Below are positions 7,672 to 15,984 of a DNA stretch of 64,000 bases, piece after piece. The position numbers and the translations under genes are program-made. The stretch covers positions 1 to 64,000 of the forward strand of contig NZ_JAGGPA010000019.1 in the NCBI RefSeq assembly GCF_018614035.1, written 5' to 3'. The notes below the pieces were generated by a model. That model saw only the letters and a program-made list of their open reading frames with translations. It was not told the origin of the DNA and did not search any database. This DNA comes from Streptomyces sp. ISL-96 (GTDB taxonomy: Bacteria; Actinomycetota; Actinomycetes; Streptomycetales; Streptomycetaceae). Within the stretch, counting starts at the first letter, position 1. Each line of letters opens with the position of its first letter.

Positions 7672-8703
7672 GTGACCTTCAAGGCCGAGTACATCTGGAT
7701 CGACGGCACCGAGCCGACCGCCAAGCTTCGCTCGAAGACGAAGATACTGCCGGGTTCGGCCGCGGGCCTCGACGAGCTGCCGATCTGGGGTTTCGACGGA
7801 TCCAGCACGAACCAGGCCGTGGGCCACGCGTCCGACCGCGTGCTGAAGCCCGTGTTCTCCTGCCCGGACCCGATCCGCGGCGGTGACAACGTACTCGTCA
7901 TGTGCGAGGTCCTGAACATCGACCTCACGCCGCACGAGTCCAACACGCGTGCGCTGCTGCGTCCGGTCGCCGAGCAGTTCGCGGACCAGGAGCCGATCTT
8001 CGGCATCGAGCAGGAGTACACCTTCTTCGACGGCTCGCGGCCGCTCGGCTTCCCGGTCAACGGCTTCCCGGCCGCGCAGGGCGGTTACTACTGCGGCGTC
8101 GGCGCCGACGAGATCTTCGGCCGCGAGATCGTCGAGAAGCACCTCGACCACTGCCTCGCCGCCGGTCTCGGCATCTCCGGCATCAACGCCGAGGTCATGC
8201 CCGGCCAGTGGGAGTTCCAGGTCGGCCCGCTGGCGCCGCTGGAGGTCGCCGACCAGCTGTGGGTCGCCCGCTGGCTGCTCTACCGCACCGCCGAGGACTT
8301 CAACGTCTCCGCGACCCTCGACCCGAAGCCGGTCAAGGGCGACTGGAACGGCGCGGGCGCGCACACCAACTTCTCGACGCGTGCGATGCGCGAGGGTTAC
8401 GACGCGATCATCACCGCGTGCGAGTCGCTCGGCGAGGGCTCGAAGCCGATGGACCACGTCAAGAACTACGGCGCGGGCATCGACGACCGTCTCACCGGTC
8501 TGCACGAGACCGCCCCGTGGAACGAGTACAGCTACGGCGTCTCCGACCGCGGCGCCTCGGTCCGTATCCCGTGGCAGGTCGGGCAGGACCGGAAGGGCTA
8601 CATCGAGGACCGCCGTCCGAACGCGAACGTCGACCCGTACGTCGTGACGCGCCTGATCGTCGACACCTGCTGCACCGCGATGGAGAAGGCCGGCCAGGTC
8701 TGA
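7672..8703 (+). CDS. glnII: Glutamine synthetase type II (GSII)
   Basis: Catalyses ATP-dependent synthesis of glutamine from glutamate and ammonium in the cytoplasm. The 343-residue length, the start VTFKAEYIWIDGTEP and the motifs PIWGFDGSS, GIEQEYTFF, PGQWEFQVGP and NGAGAHTNFS identify the eukaryote-like octameric GSII that streptomycetes carry besides GlnA. The GTG at 7672 is preferred to the ATG at 7663 because AAAGGA (7658-7663) stands eight bases before it and the resulting length is the family length. GSII lacks the adenylylation tyrosine loop of GSI, so the GlnE further along the window acts on GlnA rather than on this enzyme. A GlnR-like site lies upstream and a strong terminator downstream. 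Confidence 0.97.
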   Translation: MTFKAEYIWIDGTEPTAKLRSKTKILPGSAAGLDELPIWGFDGSSTNQAVGHASDRVLKPVFSCPDPIRGGDNVLVMCEVLNIDLTPHESNTRALLRPVAEQFADQEPIFGIEQEYTFFDGSRPLGFPVNGFPAAQGGYYCGVGADEIFGREIVEKHLDHCLAAGLGISGINAEVMPGQWEFQVGPLAPLEVADQLWVARWLLYRTAEDFNVSATLDPKPVKGDWNGAGAHTNFSTRAMREGYDAIITACESLGEGSKPMDHVKNYGAGIDDRLTGLHETAPWNEYSYGVSDRGASVRIPWQVGQDRKGYIEDRRPNANVDPYVVTRLIVDTCCTAMEKAGQV

Positions 8704-8736
8704 TCCGCAGCACCGCCCGCGACGCCACAGGCAACT

Positions 8737-8767
8737 GGGGGCGTCCGCCGATCCGGCGGGCGCCCCC
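8737..8767 (+). terminator. Terminator of glnII
   Basis: GGGGGCGTCCGCC and GGCGGGCGCCCCC form a long, nearly perfect GC stem with a short loop, 33 bases after the glnII stop, followed by TTC. It fits an intrinsic, U-poor streptomycete terminator. Confidence 0.8.
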
Positions 8768-8809
8768 TTCGCGTGCCGTGGCGGGCGGACGTCTGCTTCA
8801 ATAGGCCTC

Positions 8810-8935
8810 ATGGCCAGCCTCCATCAGGAACACACCGCGACAGGTCGCAGCGACCTGGAGCCGTTCTGGCCTTCCCGTCAGCATCACGACTTCGACCGGG
8901 TGTGTTGTCGCGCGACGAACGCGCGGGCCCTCTAA
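8810..8935 (+). CDS. Possible leader peptide, 41 residues
   Basis: A 41-codon ORF starting with ATG and ending in TAA, between the glnII terminator and the winged-helix regulator gene. The product begins MASLHQEHTATG and ends FDRVCCRATNARAL, with a CC pair and a QHHDFDR segment near the end. AGG stands five bases before the ATG. Its place, 92 bases before a regulator gene and behind a terminator, suggests a leader peptide whose translation affects the downstream gene, or simply a small protein. The ORF is short, so chance cannot be excluded. The rest of this 324-base gap holds the terminator and no other recognisable element. Confidence 0.5.
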   Translation: MASLHQEHTATGRSDLEPFWPSRQHHDFDRVCCRATNARAL

Positions 8936-9027
8936 AGCCGTTCACACCGGTCTTCGGTCCAGCGCGCACGAAGCGGTACGTCCCGTACCTCCTCGACGAA
9001 TCCCTCGCGCGAAAGAGCTGACCTCTC

Positions 9028-9606
9028 ATGGCGAACACCCGTACCTTCTCCGCTGCCGCACCCTCGCAGTCCCCCGCCCCCCTCGGCCGCCACCGGCTGC
9101 GAGCCGTCGACCGGGACGAGGCCGTGCGTAACGGCAGGGCACTCGATGTGGCCGACTTCCTTCCGCCCGGCGCCACTTGGCTGCCCGCTCCGCCGCACAC
9201 GCTGCCCACGCTCCCGGGCCGGCCGCCGATGACCGGCTACCTCGTGCTCGTACCGGCCGATCAGCAGCCCGCCGTCGCGCCGCCGACGGCGGCCGGGGAG
9301 GACGAGTCTTCGGCCGACGGGCCGGTGCGCATCGACGGTGCCCAGCGCGCCGCCACCGTGGACGGGCGGACGCTCGATCTCACGTACCTCGAATTCGAGC
9401 TCCTCGCACACCTGGTGGCGCATCCCAACCGAGTGCACACGCGGGACCAGTTGGTGACGACCGTCTGGGGCTACGGGCATGTGGGCGACGGCAGGACCGT
9501 CGATGTCCACATCGCCCGGCTCCGCCGCAAGCTCGGCGCGGAGCACCGCGGCACGATCCAGACGGTGCGGCGGGTCGGATACAAGTACAGCGTTCCCGGG
9601 CGCTGA
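9028..9606 (+). CDS. Winged-helix (OmpR/PhoB-type) transcriptional regulator
   Basis: A 192-residue protein without a receiver domain. The first 90 residues are Pro/Ala-rich and unrecognised. Residues about 100-190 are an OmpR/PhoB-type DNA-binding domain (LTYLEFELLAHLVAHPNRVHTRDQLVTTVWG, then RTVDVHIARLRRKLG and QTVRRVGYKY). With no phosphorylation domain it must sense its signal otherwise or be controlled by abundance. It is the next gene after glnII and the putative leader ORF, but a terminator lies between, so it is probably transcribed on its own. The target is unknown. Confidence 0.88.
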   Translation: MANTRTFSAAAPSQSPAPLGRHRLRAVDRDEAVRNGRALDVADFLPPGATWLPAPPHTLPTLPGRPPMTGYLVLVPADQQPAVAPPTAAGEDESSADGPVRIDGAQRAATVDGRTLDLTYLEFELLAHLVAHPNRVHTRDQLVTTVWGYGHVGDGRTVDVHIARLRRKLGAEHRGTIQTVRRVGYKYSVPGR

Positions 9607-9636
9607 CAGGCCGGTGCCGGGCGGGCCGGGCGGGCG

Positions 9637-10725
9637 TTACAACGCCGGCTCGGTCGTCGCCTCGCGCTGGTGCGGGATCACCTTCGGCATCGGCGGCCCG
9701 CCCTGCTGCACAGTCACGGTCCGCTTGGGGGCGGGCACCGCGATGCCCTCGGCCCGGTAGCGCTGGTGCAGGCGCTTGATGAACTCGTGCTTGATCCGGT
9801 ACTGGTCGCTGAACTCGCCGACGCCGAGGATCACCGTAAAGCTGATCCTGGAGTCTCCGAACGTGTGGAAACGAACAGCGGGTTCATGGTCGGGGACGGC
9901 GCCGGTGATGTCGGTCATCACGCTCTCCACGACCTCGGTCGTGACGCGCTCGACGTGCTCCAGGTCGCTGTCGTAACCGACTCCCACCTGGACCATGATC
10001 GACAGCTGCTGTTCCGGCTGGCTGAAGTTGGTCATGTTGGTGCCGGCGAGCTGCGCGTTGGGGATGATCACCAGGTTGTTCGACAGGTCACGGACCACCG
10101 TGTTGCGCCAGTTGATGTCGACGACATAGCCCTCTTCGCCGCTGCTGAGGCGGATGTAGTCCCCCGGCTGCACCGTCTTCGCGGCGAGGATGTGCACGCC
10201 CGCGAAGAGGTTGGCCAGGGTGTCCTGCAGCGCGAGAGCGACCGCCAGACCGCCCACGCCCAGCGCCGTGAGCAGCGGCGCGATGGAGACGCCCAGGGTC
10301 TGCAGTACGACGAGGAAGCCCATGGCCAGGACCACGACACGCGTGATGTTGACGAATATGGTGGCCGAACCGGCCACTCCCGACCTGGACTGTGCCACCG
10401 ACTGCACCAGACCGGCGATCACCCGGGCCGCCGTGAGGGTTCCGGCCAGGATGAGCATGGCGGTCAGCGCCATGTTGACGTTGCGCACGGTCGTCGGGGT
10501 CAGTGGCAACGCCGCCGCGGCAGCCGCCGCGCCGGCGGCCATCGCCGCCCACGGGACCAGGGTTCGCAGGGCGTCGACGATGACGTCGTCTCCGTTCCAC
10601 CGCGTCCGGCTGGCCCGTTCTCGCAGCCACCGCAGAAGCGCTCTCAGGAGCAGACCTGCCGCGATGCCGACGGCCGCCGCGATTCCGGCGACGATCACGT
10701 CGTGCAGTGTGAGGGCCCGGTACAT
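9637..10725 (-). CDS. MscS family mechanosensitive ion channel
   Basis: A 362-residue membrane protein. Three hydrophobic segments are visible: residues about 9-32 (VIVAGIAAAVGIAAGLLLRA), about 57-75, and about 88-105, followed by the pore-lining helix GVGGLAVALALQDTLANLFAG with the glycine/alanine pattern of MscS TM3. The cytoplasmic beta domain follows (PGDYIRLSSGEEGYVVDINWRNTVVRD) and then the alpha/beta domain. Such channels release solutes upon hypo-osmotic shock. The ATG at 10725 is preceded by GGGAG. A Lys/Arg-rich tail ends the protein. It converges on the winged-helix gene with a 30-base gap. Confidence 0.93.
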   Translation of the reverse strand: MYRALTLHDVIVAGIAAAVGIAAGLLLRALLRWLRERASRTRWNGDDVIVDALRTLVPWAAMAAGAAAAAAALPLTPTTVRNVNMALTAMLILAGTLTAARVIAGLVQSVAQSRSGVAGSATIFVNITRVVVLAMGFLVVLQTLGVSIAPLLTALGVGGLAVALALQDTLANLFAGVHILAAKTVQPGDYIRLSSGEEGYVVDINWRNTVVRDLSNNLVIIPNAQLAGTNMTNFSQPEQQLSIMVQVGVGYDSDLEHVERVTTEVVESVMTDITGAVPDHEPAVRFHTFGDSRISFTVILGVGEFSDQYRIKHEFIKRLHQRYRAEGIAVPAPKRTVTVQQGGPPMPKVIPHQREATTEPAL

Positions 10726-10954
10726 CAGTGATTACTCCCGTGGTCCGAGGGATGCGCGGTCGCGTCAGGACATACGGCCGTACGGGTGTACGGGGGTACG
10801 GGTGTGGTCTGACGCGGTCGTCATCCTGCCGCATGCGGCCGGTCCGGTCGCAGGTGCCCCCACCTGGGCTCTTCGTCGACCACAAGGACTGACAACCGGT
10901 CAGGCGGCCCTGCCGGGCGCGGAATGCGCGCTGCGGGCATGCGCGCGCCGATAC

Positions 10955-11007
10955 GGGAAGGCCCGTTCGTACCGGACCTGGACCGGTAGGTACGAACGGG
11001 CCTTCCC
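10955..11007 (-). terminator. Strong hairpin terminator after the PepSY gene
   Basis: GGGAAGGCCCGTTCGTACC (10955-10973) and its exact complement (10989-11007) form a 19-base-pair stem with a 15-base loop, starting 7 bases past the stop of the PepSY gene. The 230 bases beyond it toward the MscS gene hold only tandem GTACGG-type runs (about 10770-10804) and no gene. Confidence 0.85.
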
Positions 11008-11013
11008 CCGGAG

Positions 11014-12468
11014 TCAGGCAGCCGTACCCGTACGGGCGCGGACCCTGGCCACCAGCCCCAGCACCACGTCCACCGCAAGGAACACCAGCAGGCTGATGCC
11101 CAGCATCGGTACGAACCAGCCCGCCAGCGCGATGAGCGCCACCAGCGGCAACAGGGACGTGACCGGCACCTTGCGCCAGGCGCCGCGCGGCATCGGGCGG
11201 CCGGCGCTCAGCCTGCGATCCTTCGTCGGCCTGCGCAGCCACCACATGCGGTAGCCCCAGACGATCAGCATGATCAGGGCGAACGCGAGTGCTGCCAGGG
11301 CGAGTTGGTTGGCGAGACCGAGGAAGACGCCGGTGTGGGCGTCGATGCCGAAGCGGGTGAGCTTGGCGAGCAGCGGGTAGTCGGCGAAGCGCAGTTCGTC
11401 GATGACCATGCCGTCGGCGGGGTCGACGGCGACGGAGTCCAGGTGGACGGGGAACTGGGTGTCGGTCTCCTTGACGACGTAACCGCTGCCTTCGCTGGGC
11501 AGGATCACCGACATCTTGCCGTCGATGCCGGCCTGGCGGGCGGCCGCGAGCGCGTTGTCGATGCCAACGTCCATGCCGGCCATGCCCTCGTGGGAGCCTG
11601 CGCCGTCGCCCCCGCCGTGACCCTCGTGTGCGTCGCCGCTCCCGCCGGCGCCCTCGGTGAGTGCGGCGGAGACCACCGGGGTGGCGCCGCCGAGCTGGTC
11701 CTGTACGGCGCCGATGTTCTCACCGGCGTACCGGGACCAGGTGAGGCCGGTCGCCGAGAGCAGCACGAGTCCGAGCACGGCCCACATGCCGACCGTGCCG
11801 TGCCAGGAGAGCGTCTTGCGGCGGCCCTTCGCCCCGCGTTCGGGGACGATCAGGTCACGCTTGGCGGTGCGCCTGCGTCCGAGCCACAGCAGCAGGCCGC
11901 CGAGTGCGACCACCCACAGCCAGCTGGCGGCGAGTTCGCTGTAGTGGCGGCCGAGGTCGCCGAGGTGCAGGTCGCGGTGGAGTTCGTCGAGCCAGGTGCG
12001 CAGCGGCAGGGCGCCGGAGCTGCCGAAGCTGGTCAGTTGGCCCCGTACCTCGGCGGTGTACGGATCGACGAAGACGGCGAGCGACTTGCCCTCCTCGACC
12101 TCGGGTGTGGTCATCAGCACCCTGGTCGTCGCGCCGTCCTCGGCGGAGGGCCAGACGGCGGTCACTGTGCCCTTGGGGTGGGCGTCGCGGGCGGCGGCGA
12201 GCTGGTCGGCGAGGGGGAGGGAGCGTTCGCCCGCCGGGACTTGCAGTTCATTGCTGTAGAGGAATTTCTCCGCCTGGAAGGAGAGTGCGTAGAGCAACCC
12301 GCTGGCGGCGGCGACCAGCAGCAGCGGGGCTATCAGCAGGCCCGCGTAGAAGTGGACGCGCAGGACGAGGGGGCGCAGGGCGCTCCAGGTTCCGCGTTCG
12401 CCGGCGGCGGGGGCCGGACCGGCGGCCTCCGCTTCCTGTGCGGGCTGTACGGGGTCGTCAATGGCCAT
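11014..12468 (-). CDS. PepSY-associated transmembrane protein, probable metal-linked reductase or permease
   Basis: The ATG at 12468 is chosen because GAGGA stands ten bases upstream; an upstream ATG lacks a site. The 484-residue protein has the PepSY_TM layout: a first membrane helix (HFYAGLLIAPLLLVAAASGLLYAL), an external PepSY domain, a helix near HYSELAASWLWVVALGGLLLWLG, a helix before TWSRYAGENIG, a second external domain and two C-terminal helices. Relatives occur with iron and copper uptake or reduction genes. The external loop contains DAHEGHGGGDGAGSHEGMAG, a His/Met/Asp-rich stretch that could bind copper or iron. It shares a strand with the small membrane protein upstream, and four 11-base tandem repeats lie before it. 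Confidence 0.85.
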   Translation of the reverse strand: MAIDDPVQPAQEAEAAGPAPAAGERGTWSALRPLVLRVHFYAGLLIAPLLLVAAASGLLYALSFQAEKFLYSNELQVPAGERSLPLADQLAAARDAHPKGTVTAVWPSAEDGATTRVLMTTPEVEEGKSLAVFVDPYTAEVRGQLTSFGSSGALPLRTWLDELHRDLHLGDLGRHYSELAASWLWVVALGGLLLWLGRRRTAKRDLIVPERGAKGRRKTLSWHGTVGMWAVLGLVLLSATGLTWSRYAGENIGAVQDQLGGATPVVSAALTEGAGGSGDAHEGHGGGDGAGSHEGMAGMDVGIDNALAAARQAGIDGKMSVILPSEGSGYVVKETDTQFPVHLDSVAVDPADGMVIDELRFADYPLLAKLTRFGIDAHTGVFLGLANQLALAALAFALIMLIVWGYRMWWLRRPTKDRRLSAGRPMPRGAWRKVPVTSLLPLVALIALAGWFVPMLGISLLVFLAVDVVLGLVARVRARTGTAA

Positions 12469-12543
12469 GACTGTCCTCGGAGTTGTCGACTGGTGACTTG
12501 GGTGGGCCATGCACGGGGCATGGGGAGCGGCCCCCTGGTCACG

Positions 12544-12587
12544 CGGTCGGACAGCGGTCGGACGACGGTCGGACAGCGGTCAGACAG
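12544..12587. repeat. Four tandem 11-base repeats, possible response-regulator operator
   Basis: CGGTCGGACAG, CGGTCGGACGA, CGGTCGGACAG and CGGTCAGACAG follow one another without gaps, 76-119 bases upstream of the PepSY start. An 11-base period places each unit on the same DNA face, as in PhoP-type binding sites. The last unit overlaps the end of the preceding gene. Confidence 0.75.
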
Positions 12588-13206
12588 TGAGGGGTGCGGG
12601 GGCCGTGGCGCGGGTTGCGGTCACCCGCGGTGGCCCGCGCCGCGACAGCGCGTGCGCGAGGACGACGCCGTGGCCGTGGCGGCGCGTGGTGCGGGGCCCC
12701 CTGGGGCGTACCGGCTCCGGCAGTCCGGTGGCCCGTACGACGGCGAGCAGCAGCCGCAGCGGGGTGAAGGCCAGCGCGCCGATCGCGCGCGCGAGCCCAA
12801 AGAGGGCGGCCTCGCCGCGTGCCAGCCACAGGCCGCAGACGAGCGCCGCGGCGAGGTGAGCGGCCGTCATCGCGAGCGACGACGAGCCGTCGCCCGATAC
12901 GGCGACGGCCGGCTCGTGCGCGACGGGCATCTGGTGGTGGGCGGAGCCCGGCTCCTGCGCCGTACCGAAGATGAGGTGCAGTACGCCCTGTACGGCGAGG
13001 AGGCCACCGCCGACGGCGAAGACCCCGCGTCGCCGGTGACCGGCGGTCCAGGCGAGACCGCCCGTCACCGCGAAGGCCGCGAGCAGCCCCGAAAGCGGGA
13101 CTTCATGCCCGGACATGAACGAATGCCCCACAGCGGCTGTAATGACGCACACCGCCGCGAAGAGTGCGGCTCGTAGTGCGCGCAGGGGCGACCGGGCGTC
13201 CGTCAT
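12580..13206 (-). CDS. Small polytopic membrane protein, unknown
   Basis: A 208-residue protein with about five hydrophobic segments: residues about 10-25, 38-54, 63-83, 111-129 and 136-160. His and Met residues cluster in the loop HHQMPVAHEPAV and in GHSFMSGHEV near the first segment, which could bind a metal. The C-terminal 45 residues are Arg/Pro/Ala-rich and probably cytoplasmic. It stands directly upstream of the PepSY gene on the same strand with about 110 bases between them, so the two may act together. I do not recognise a named family. Confidence 0.75.
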   Translation of the reverse strand: MTDARSPLRALRAALFAAVCVITAAVGHSFMSGHEVPLSGLLAAFAVTGGLAWTAGHRRRGVFAVGGGLLAVQGVLHLIFGTAQEPGSAHHQMPVAHEPAVAVSGDGSSSLAMTAAHLAAALVCGLWLARGEAALFGLARAIGALAFTPLRLLLAVVRATGLPEPVRPRGPRTTRRHGHGVVLAHALSRRGPPRVTATRATAPAPLTV

Positions 13207-13387
13207 GGTCCGCTCATGCTGCCATCCCGGGGGTCTTCATGGGCACATAGGTGCACAGGTGCGGGACTCGGGTGGTGGTGCTGGGTACACCCCGGCCGGG
13301 GTGCCGGGCCCCATGACCTTGGCGGGCGGCACAGGCGAAACTGTGCACGTGCGCGGCGGACGGGCCGCCGAGGAGAGGCTGGACACC

Positions 13388-14656
13388 ATGATGGCGACCA
13401 AAATACGCAACGCGTTCCTTGCCGGGATTCGAGGACTGGCACTGATGGTTGTGTCGCTCACGGGATCCGTCATCCTGTTCACGTTCACGATCGTCTCCGT
13501 CCTCCTCATCGTGATCGGCGTCGGCCTCTTCACCACCCCTGCCGCGCTGACCGCGCTCCGTGGCTACGCCAGTCGGCGGCGCCTGCTCGCCGCCCAGTGG
13601 TCGGACGTACGCATTCCCGTCCCGTACCGCCCGCTGCCCACAGACCTGCGCGGCGGCTTCGTCGGGCAGGTCGAGCGGTGCGTGCTGATGCTCAAGGACC
13701 CGGCGACCTGGCGGGACTTCCTGTGGCTGCTGGTGGACATGACGGTCGGCAGCGTCAGCGCCCTTCTGCCCGCGGTGCTGATCCTGTACCCGGTGGAGAG
13801 CCTGGTGCTGGCGGCGGGGCTGTGGCGGGTGTTCGCGGCCGGCGGCGACGCGTACTGGTACGGGCCTGTCCGCGTCGACAGCCAGGGGACCGCGCTGCTG
13901 GCCGTCGCCTTCGGCCTCGTCATCTTCCATGCGGGCGTCCGCTACAACCCCGCGCTGCTGCGCGCCCACTTCACCCTCACCAAGTCGCTGCTCGGCCCCA
14001 CCCCCGAGATGACGCTCGCCCAGCGCGTCGACCACCTCACCGAGACACGGCACGACGCCGTCGACACCTCGGCCGCCGAACTGCGGCGTATCGAGCGGGA
14101 TCTGCACGACGGCGCGCAGGCCAGGCTGGTCGCCATGGGCATGAACCTCGGCACCATCGAGGCGCTCGTCGAGAAGGACCCGGCCCAGGCGAAGAAGCTC
14201 CTCGCGATGGCGCGGGAGTCCTCCGCCGAGGCCTTGAGCGAGCTGCGTGACCTGGTGCGCGGGATCCACCCGCCGGTGCTCGCGGAGCGTGGACTGGGCG
14301 ACGCTGTACGGGCGTTGGCGCTGCGCCTGCCCATCGAGACGCAGGTGACGGTGGACCTGCCGCGCCGCGCGGACGCGCCGGTCGAGTCGGCGGCGTACTT
14401 CGCGGTCAGTGAGGTCTTCACGAACGCTGTCAAGCACTCCGGGGCGGACCGCGTCTACGCCGATATTCACCACGCCGACGGCATGCTGCGGATCTCCGTC
14501 ACCGACAACGGGCGGGGCGGGGCCGCGGCCGGCCCGGGCTCCGGGCTGAGCGGAATCGAACGCCGGCTCGGTACATTCGACGGCGTCCTGGCCGTCAGCA
14601 GTCCCACGGGCGGTCCCACCATGGTGACCATGGAGATCCCTTGCGAGTTGTTCTAG
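13388..14656 (+). CDS. Sensor histidine kinase (NarL/DesK-type)
   Basis: The ATG at 13388 is chosen for its AGGAGAGG site at 13371-13378. The 422-residue protein has an N-terminal membrane sensor domain with four helices (about residues 17-50, 112-155 and 165-182) of the kind common in actinobacterial HisKA_3 kinases. The dimerisation helix contains RRIERDLHDGAQARL with phospho-acceptor His240. The ATPase domain shows EVFTNAVKHS (N box) and DNGRGGA/GSGLSGIERR (G boxes). It autophosphorylates and passes the phosphate to the regulator encoded next, whose start overlaps this gene by 16 bases. The signal is not known. Confidence 0.93.
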   Translation: MMATKIRNAFLAGIRGLALMVVSLTGSVILFTFTIVSVLLIVIGVGLFTTPAALTALRGYASRRRLLAAQWSDVRIPVPYRPLPTDLRGGFVGQVERCVLMLKDPATWRDFLWLLVDMTVGSVSALLPAVLILYPVESLVLAAGLWRVFAAGGDAYWYGPVRVDSQGTALLAVAFGLVIFHAGVRYNPALLRAHFTLTKSLLGPTPEMTLAQRVDHLTETRHDAVDTSAAELRRIERDLHDGAQARLVAMGMNLGTIEALVEKDPAQAKKLLAMARESSAEALSELRDLVRGIHPPVLAERGLGDAVRALALRLPIETQVTVDLPRRADAPVESAAYFAVSEVFTNAVKHSGADRVYADIHHADGMLRISVTDNGRGGAAAGPGSGLSGIERRLGTFDGVLAVSSPTGGPTMVTMEIPCELF

Positions 14657-15300
14657 CCGAAGATCTCTTCCTGCTCCGCGACGGCCTGGTCCGGATGCTC
14701 GAAGCCTTCGACTTCGAGATCCTGGCGGCCGTGGAGACCGGTCCCGAACTCTCCCGGGCCCTGGCCGAGCTGAACCCGGACGTCGCGGTCGTCGACGTAC
14801 GACTGCCGCCGTCCCACACCGACGAGGGCCTCCAGTGCGCGCTGGAGGCGCGCCGGGTGCGGCCCGGCCTGCCGGTGCTGGTCCTGTCCCAGCACGTGGA
14901 GCAGTTGTACGCCCGTGAGCTGCTGGCCGACGGCAATGGTGGCATCGGCTACCTGCTCAAGGACCGGGTCTTCGACGCCGAGCAGTTCATCGACGCGGTA
15001 CGGCGGGTGGCGGCCGGCGGCACGGCGATGGATCCCCAGGTCATCTCCCAGCTCCTCTCCCGCCGCGCCCAGGACGAGCCGATGGGCGGGCTGACACCGC
15101 GCGAGCGGGAGGTCATGGAGCTGATGGCGCAGGGCAGGTCGAACGCGGCCATCGCGGGCCGGCTCTTCGTCACCGAGCGGGCGGTGGCCAAGCACACGTC
15201 GAACATCTTCGGCAAGCTCGGCCTCCCGGTGTCCGACGACGACAACCGCCGGGTGCTGGCGGTACTGGCCTACCTGGACCGCGGCCGGCCGGACCGCTGA
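14641..15300 (+). CDS. NarL/LuxR family response regulator
   Basis: A 219-residue partner of the preceding kinase. The receiver domain holds Asp52 as the phosphorylation site in VAVVDVRLPP, with acidic residues at AED and the conserved lysine in LLKDRVFD. The C-terminal LuxR helix-turn-helix is LTPREREVMELMAQGRSNAAIA with VAKHTSNIFGKLGL. The start is a TTG at 14641 with GGAGATCC just before it, inside the end of the kinase gene, which points to translational coupling. The gene ends before intergenic repeat copy B. Confidence 0.93.
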   Translation: MRVVLAEDLFLLRDGLVRMLEAFDFEILAAVETGPELSRALAELNPDVAVVDVRLPPSHTDEGLQCALEARRVRPGLPVLVLSQHVEQLYARELLADGNGGIGYLLKDRVFDAEQFIDAVRRVAAGGTAMDPQVISQLLSRRAQDEPMGGLTPREREVMELMAQGRSNAAIAGRLFVTERAVAKHTSNIFGKLGLPVSDDDNRRVLAVLAYLDRGRPDR

Positions 15301-15333
15301 AGCGGGGGCCACGGCGGCGCCACGCCACGTCAC

Positions 15334-15435
15334 GGGGCGCCGCCCCGAACCCCGCTCCTCAAGCGCCGGAGGGGCTGAATTCGCCGGGGGCAGCTGGGGC
15401 GCTGCCCCAGTTCGGGGAGGGGCGGGGTGGGGAAC
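15334..15435. repeat. GC-rich intergenic palindromic repeat, copy B
   Basis: Contains GGGGCGCCGCCCC, CTCCTCAAGCGCCGGAGGGG, a GGGGCGCTGCCCC hairpin and GGGGAGGGGCGGGGTGGGGA, the same blocks as copies A, C, D and E. It separates the convergent response regulator and MarR genes and may end both transcripts. Confidence 0.75.
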
Positions 15436-15455
15436 AAGCCCGCCGCAGGCGGCCG

Positions 15456-15914
15456 CTAGGAGCCGAACCAGCTCGCCGCGTCCAGGCGCAGGCCGTCCGC
15501 CGGGACCATGGCCCGCAGCGCCTCCTCCAGGTCACTCACCCGCTCCGCGCCGAGCCTCTCGACCCACCGGTCCCGCAACCGGTCGAAGATCACGGCCGAC
15601 CGCATGAGTACGTCGGCCCCCCGCGGCGTAAGACGCACCAGCTTGCGCCGCCCGTCGGCCGGATCGTCGGCCCGTTCGACGTAACCGAGCCGCTCCAGCC
15701 GCTCGACGGTCTTGCCCGCGGCCTGCTTGGAGACCCCGAGCCGCCTGCCCAGCTCCCCCGCGGTCACACCGTCGCGGCCGACCGCCTGGAGGGCGAAGCC
15801 GTGGGCGGGCCGGACGTCGGGGTGGCCCTGTTCGGCCAGTTCGGCGTGCAACTCGTCGATGAACGACCGGAATCCGGCGAACAGCAGCAGCGGAAGCTCA
15901 TACCCCTCAGCCAT
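15456..15914 (-). CDS. MarR family transcriptional regulator
   Basis: A 152-residue winged-helix protein. The ATG at 15914 is preferred to a TTG 15 bases upstream. The DNA-binding part reads VTAGELGRRLGVSKQAAGKTVERLERLGYVERADDPADGRRKLVRLT, which is typical for MarR, and the wing has the DGRRK signature. It is divergent from an AhpD-like gene with 70 bases between, and likely represses it in response to an oxidant or aromatic compound. Repeated CGTCAA and GTTTAC words fill the shared region. Confidence 0.92.
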   Translation of the reverse strand: MAEGYELPLLLFAGFRSFIDELHAELAEQGHPDVRPAHGFALQAVGRDGVTAGELGRRLGVSKQAAGKTVERLERLGYVERADDPADGRRKLVRLTPRGADVLMRSAVIFDRLRDRWVERLGAERVSDLEEALRAMVPADGLRLDAASWFGS

Positions 15915-15923
15915 TGCAGAACT

Positions 15924-15968
15924 CGTCAACGTGGTTTACTTTTTCGTCAATCACATTGTCGAGTTTAC
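15924..15968. promoter_or_regulatory. Shared promoter/operator region of MarR and AhpD-like genes
   Basis: CGTCAA occurs at 15924 and 15945, 21 bases apart, and GTTTAC at 15934 and 15963. The tract is far more AT-rich than its surroundings. It is the only regulatory space for the two divergent genes, so a MarR operator is expected here. Confidence 0.4.
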
Positions 15969-15984
15969 CTCTCAGGGAGACCTC

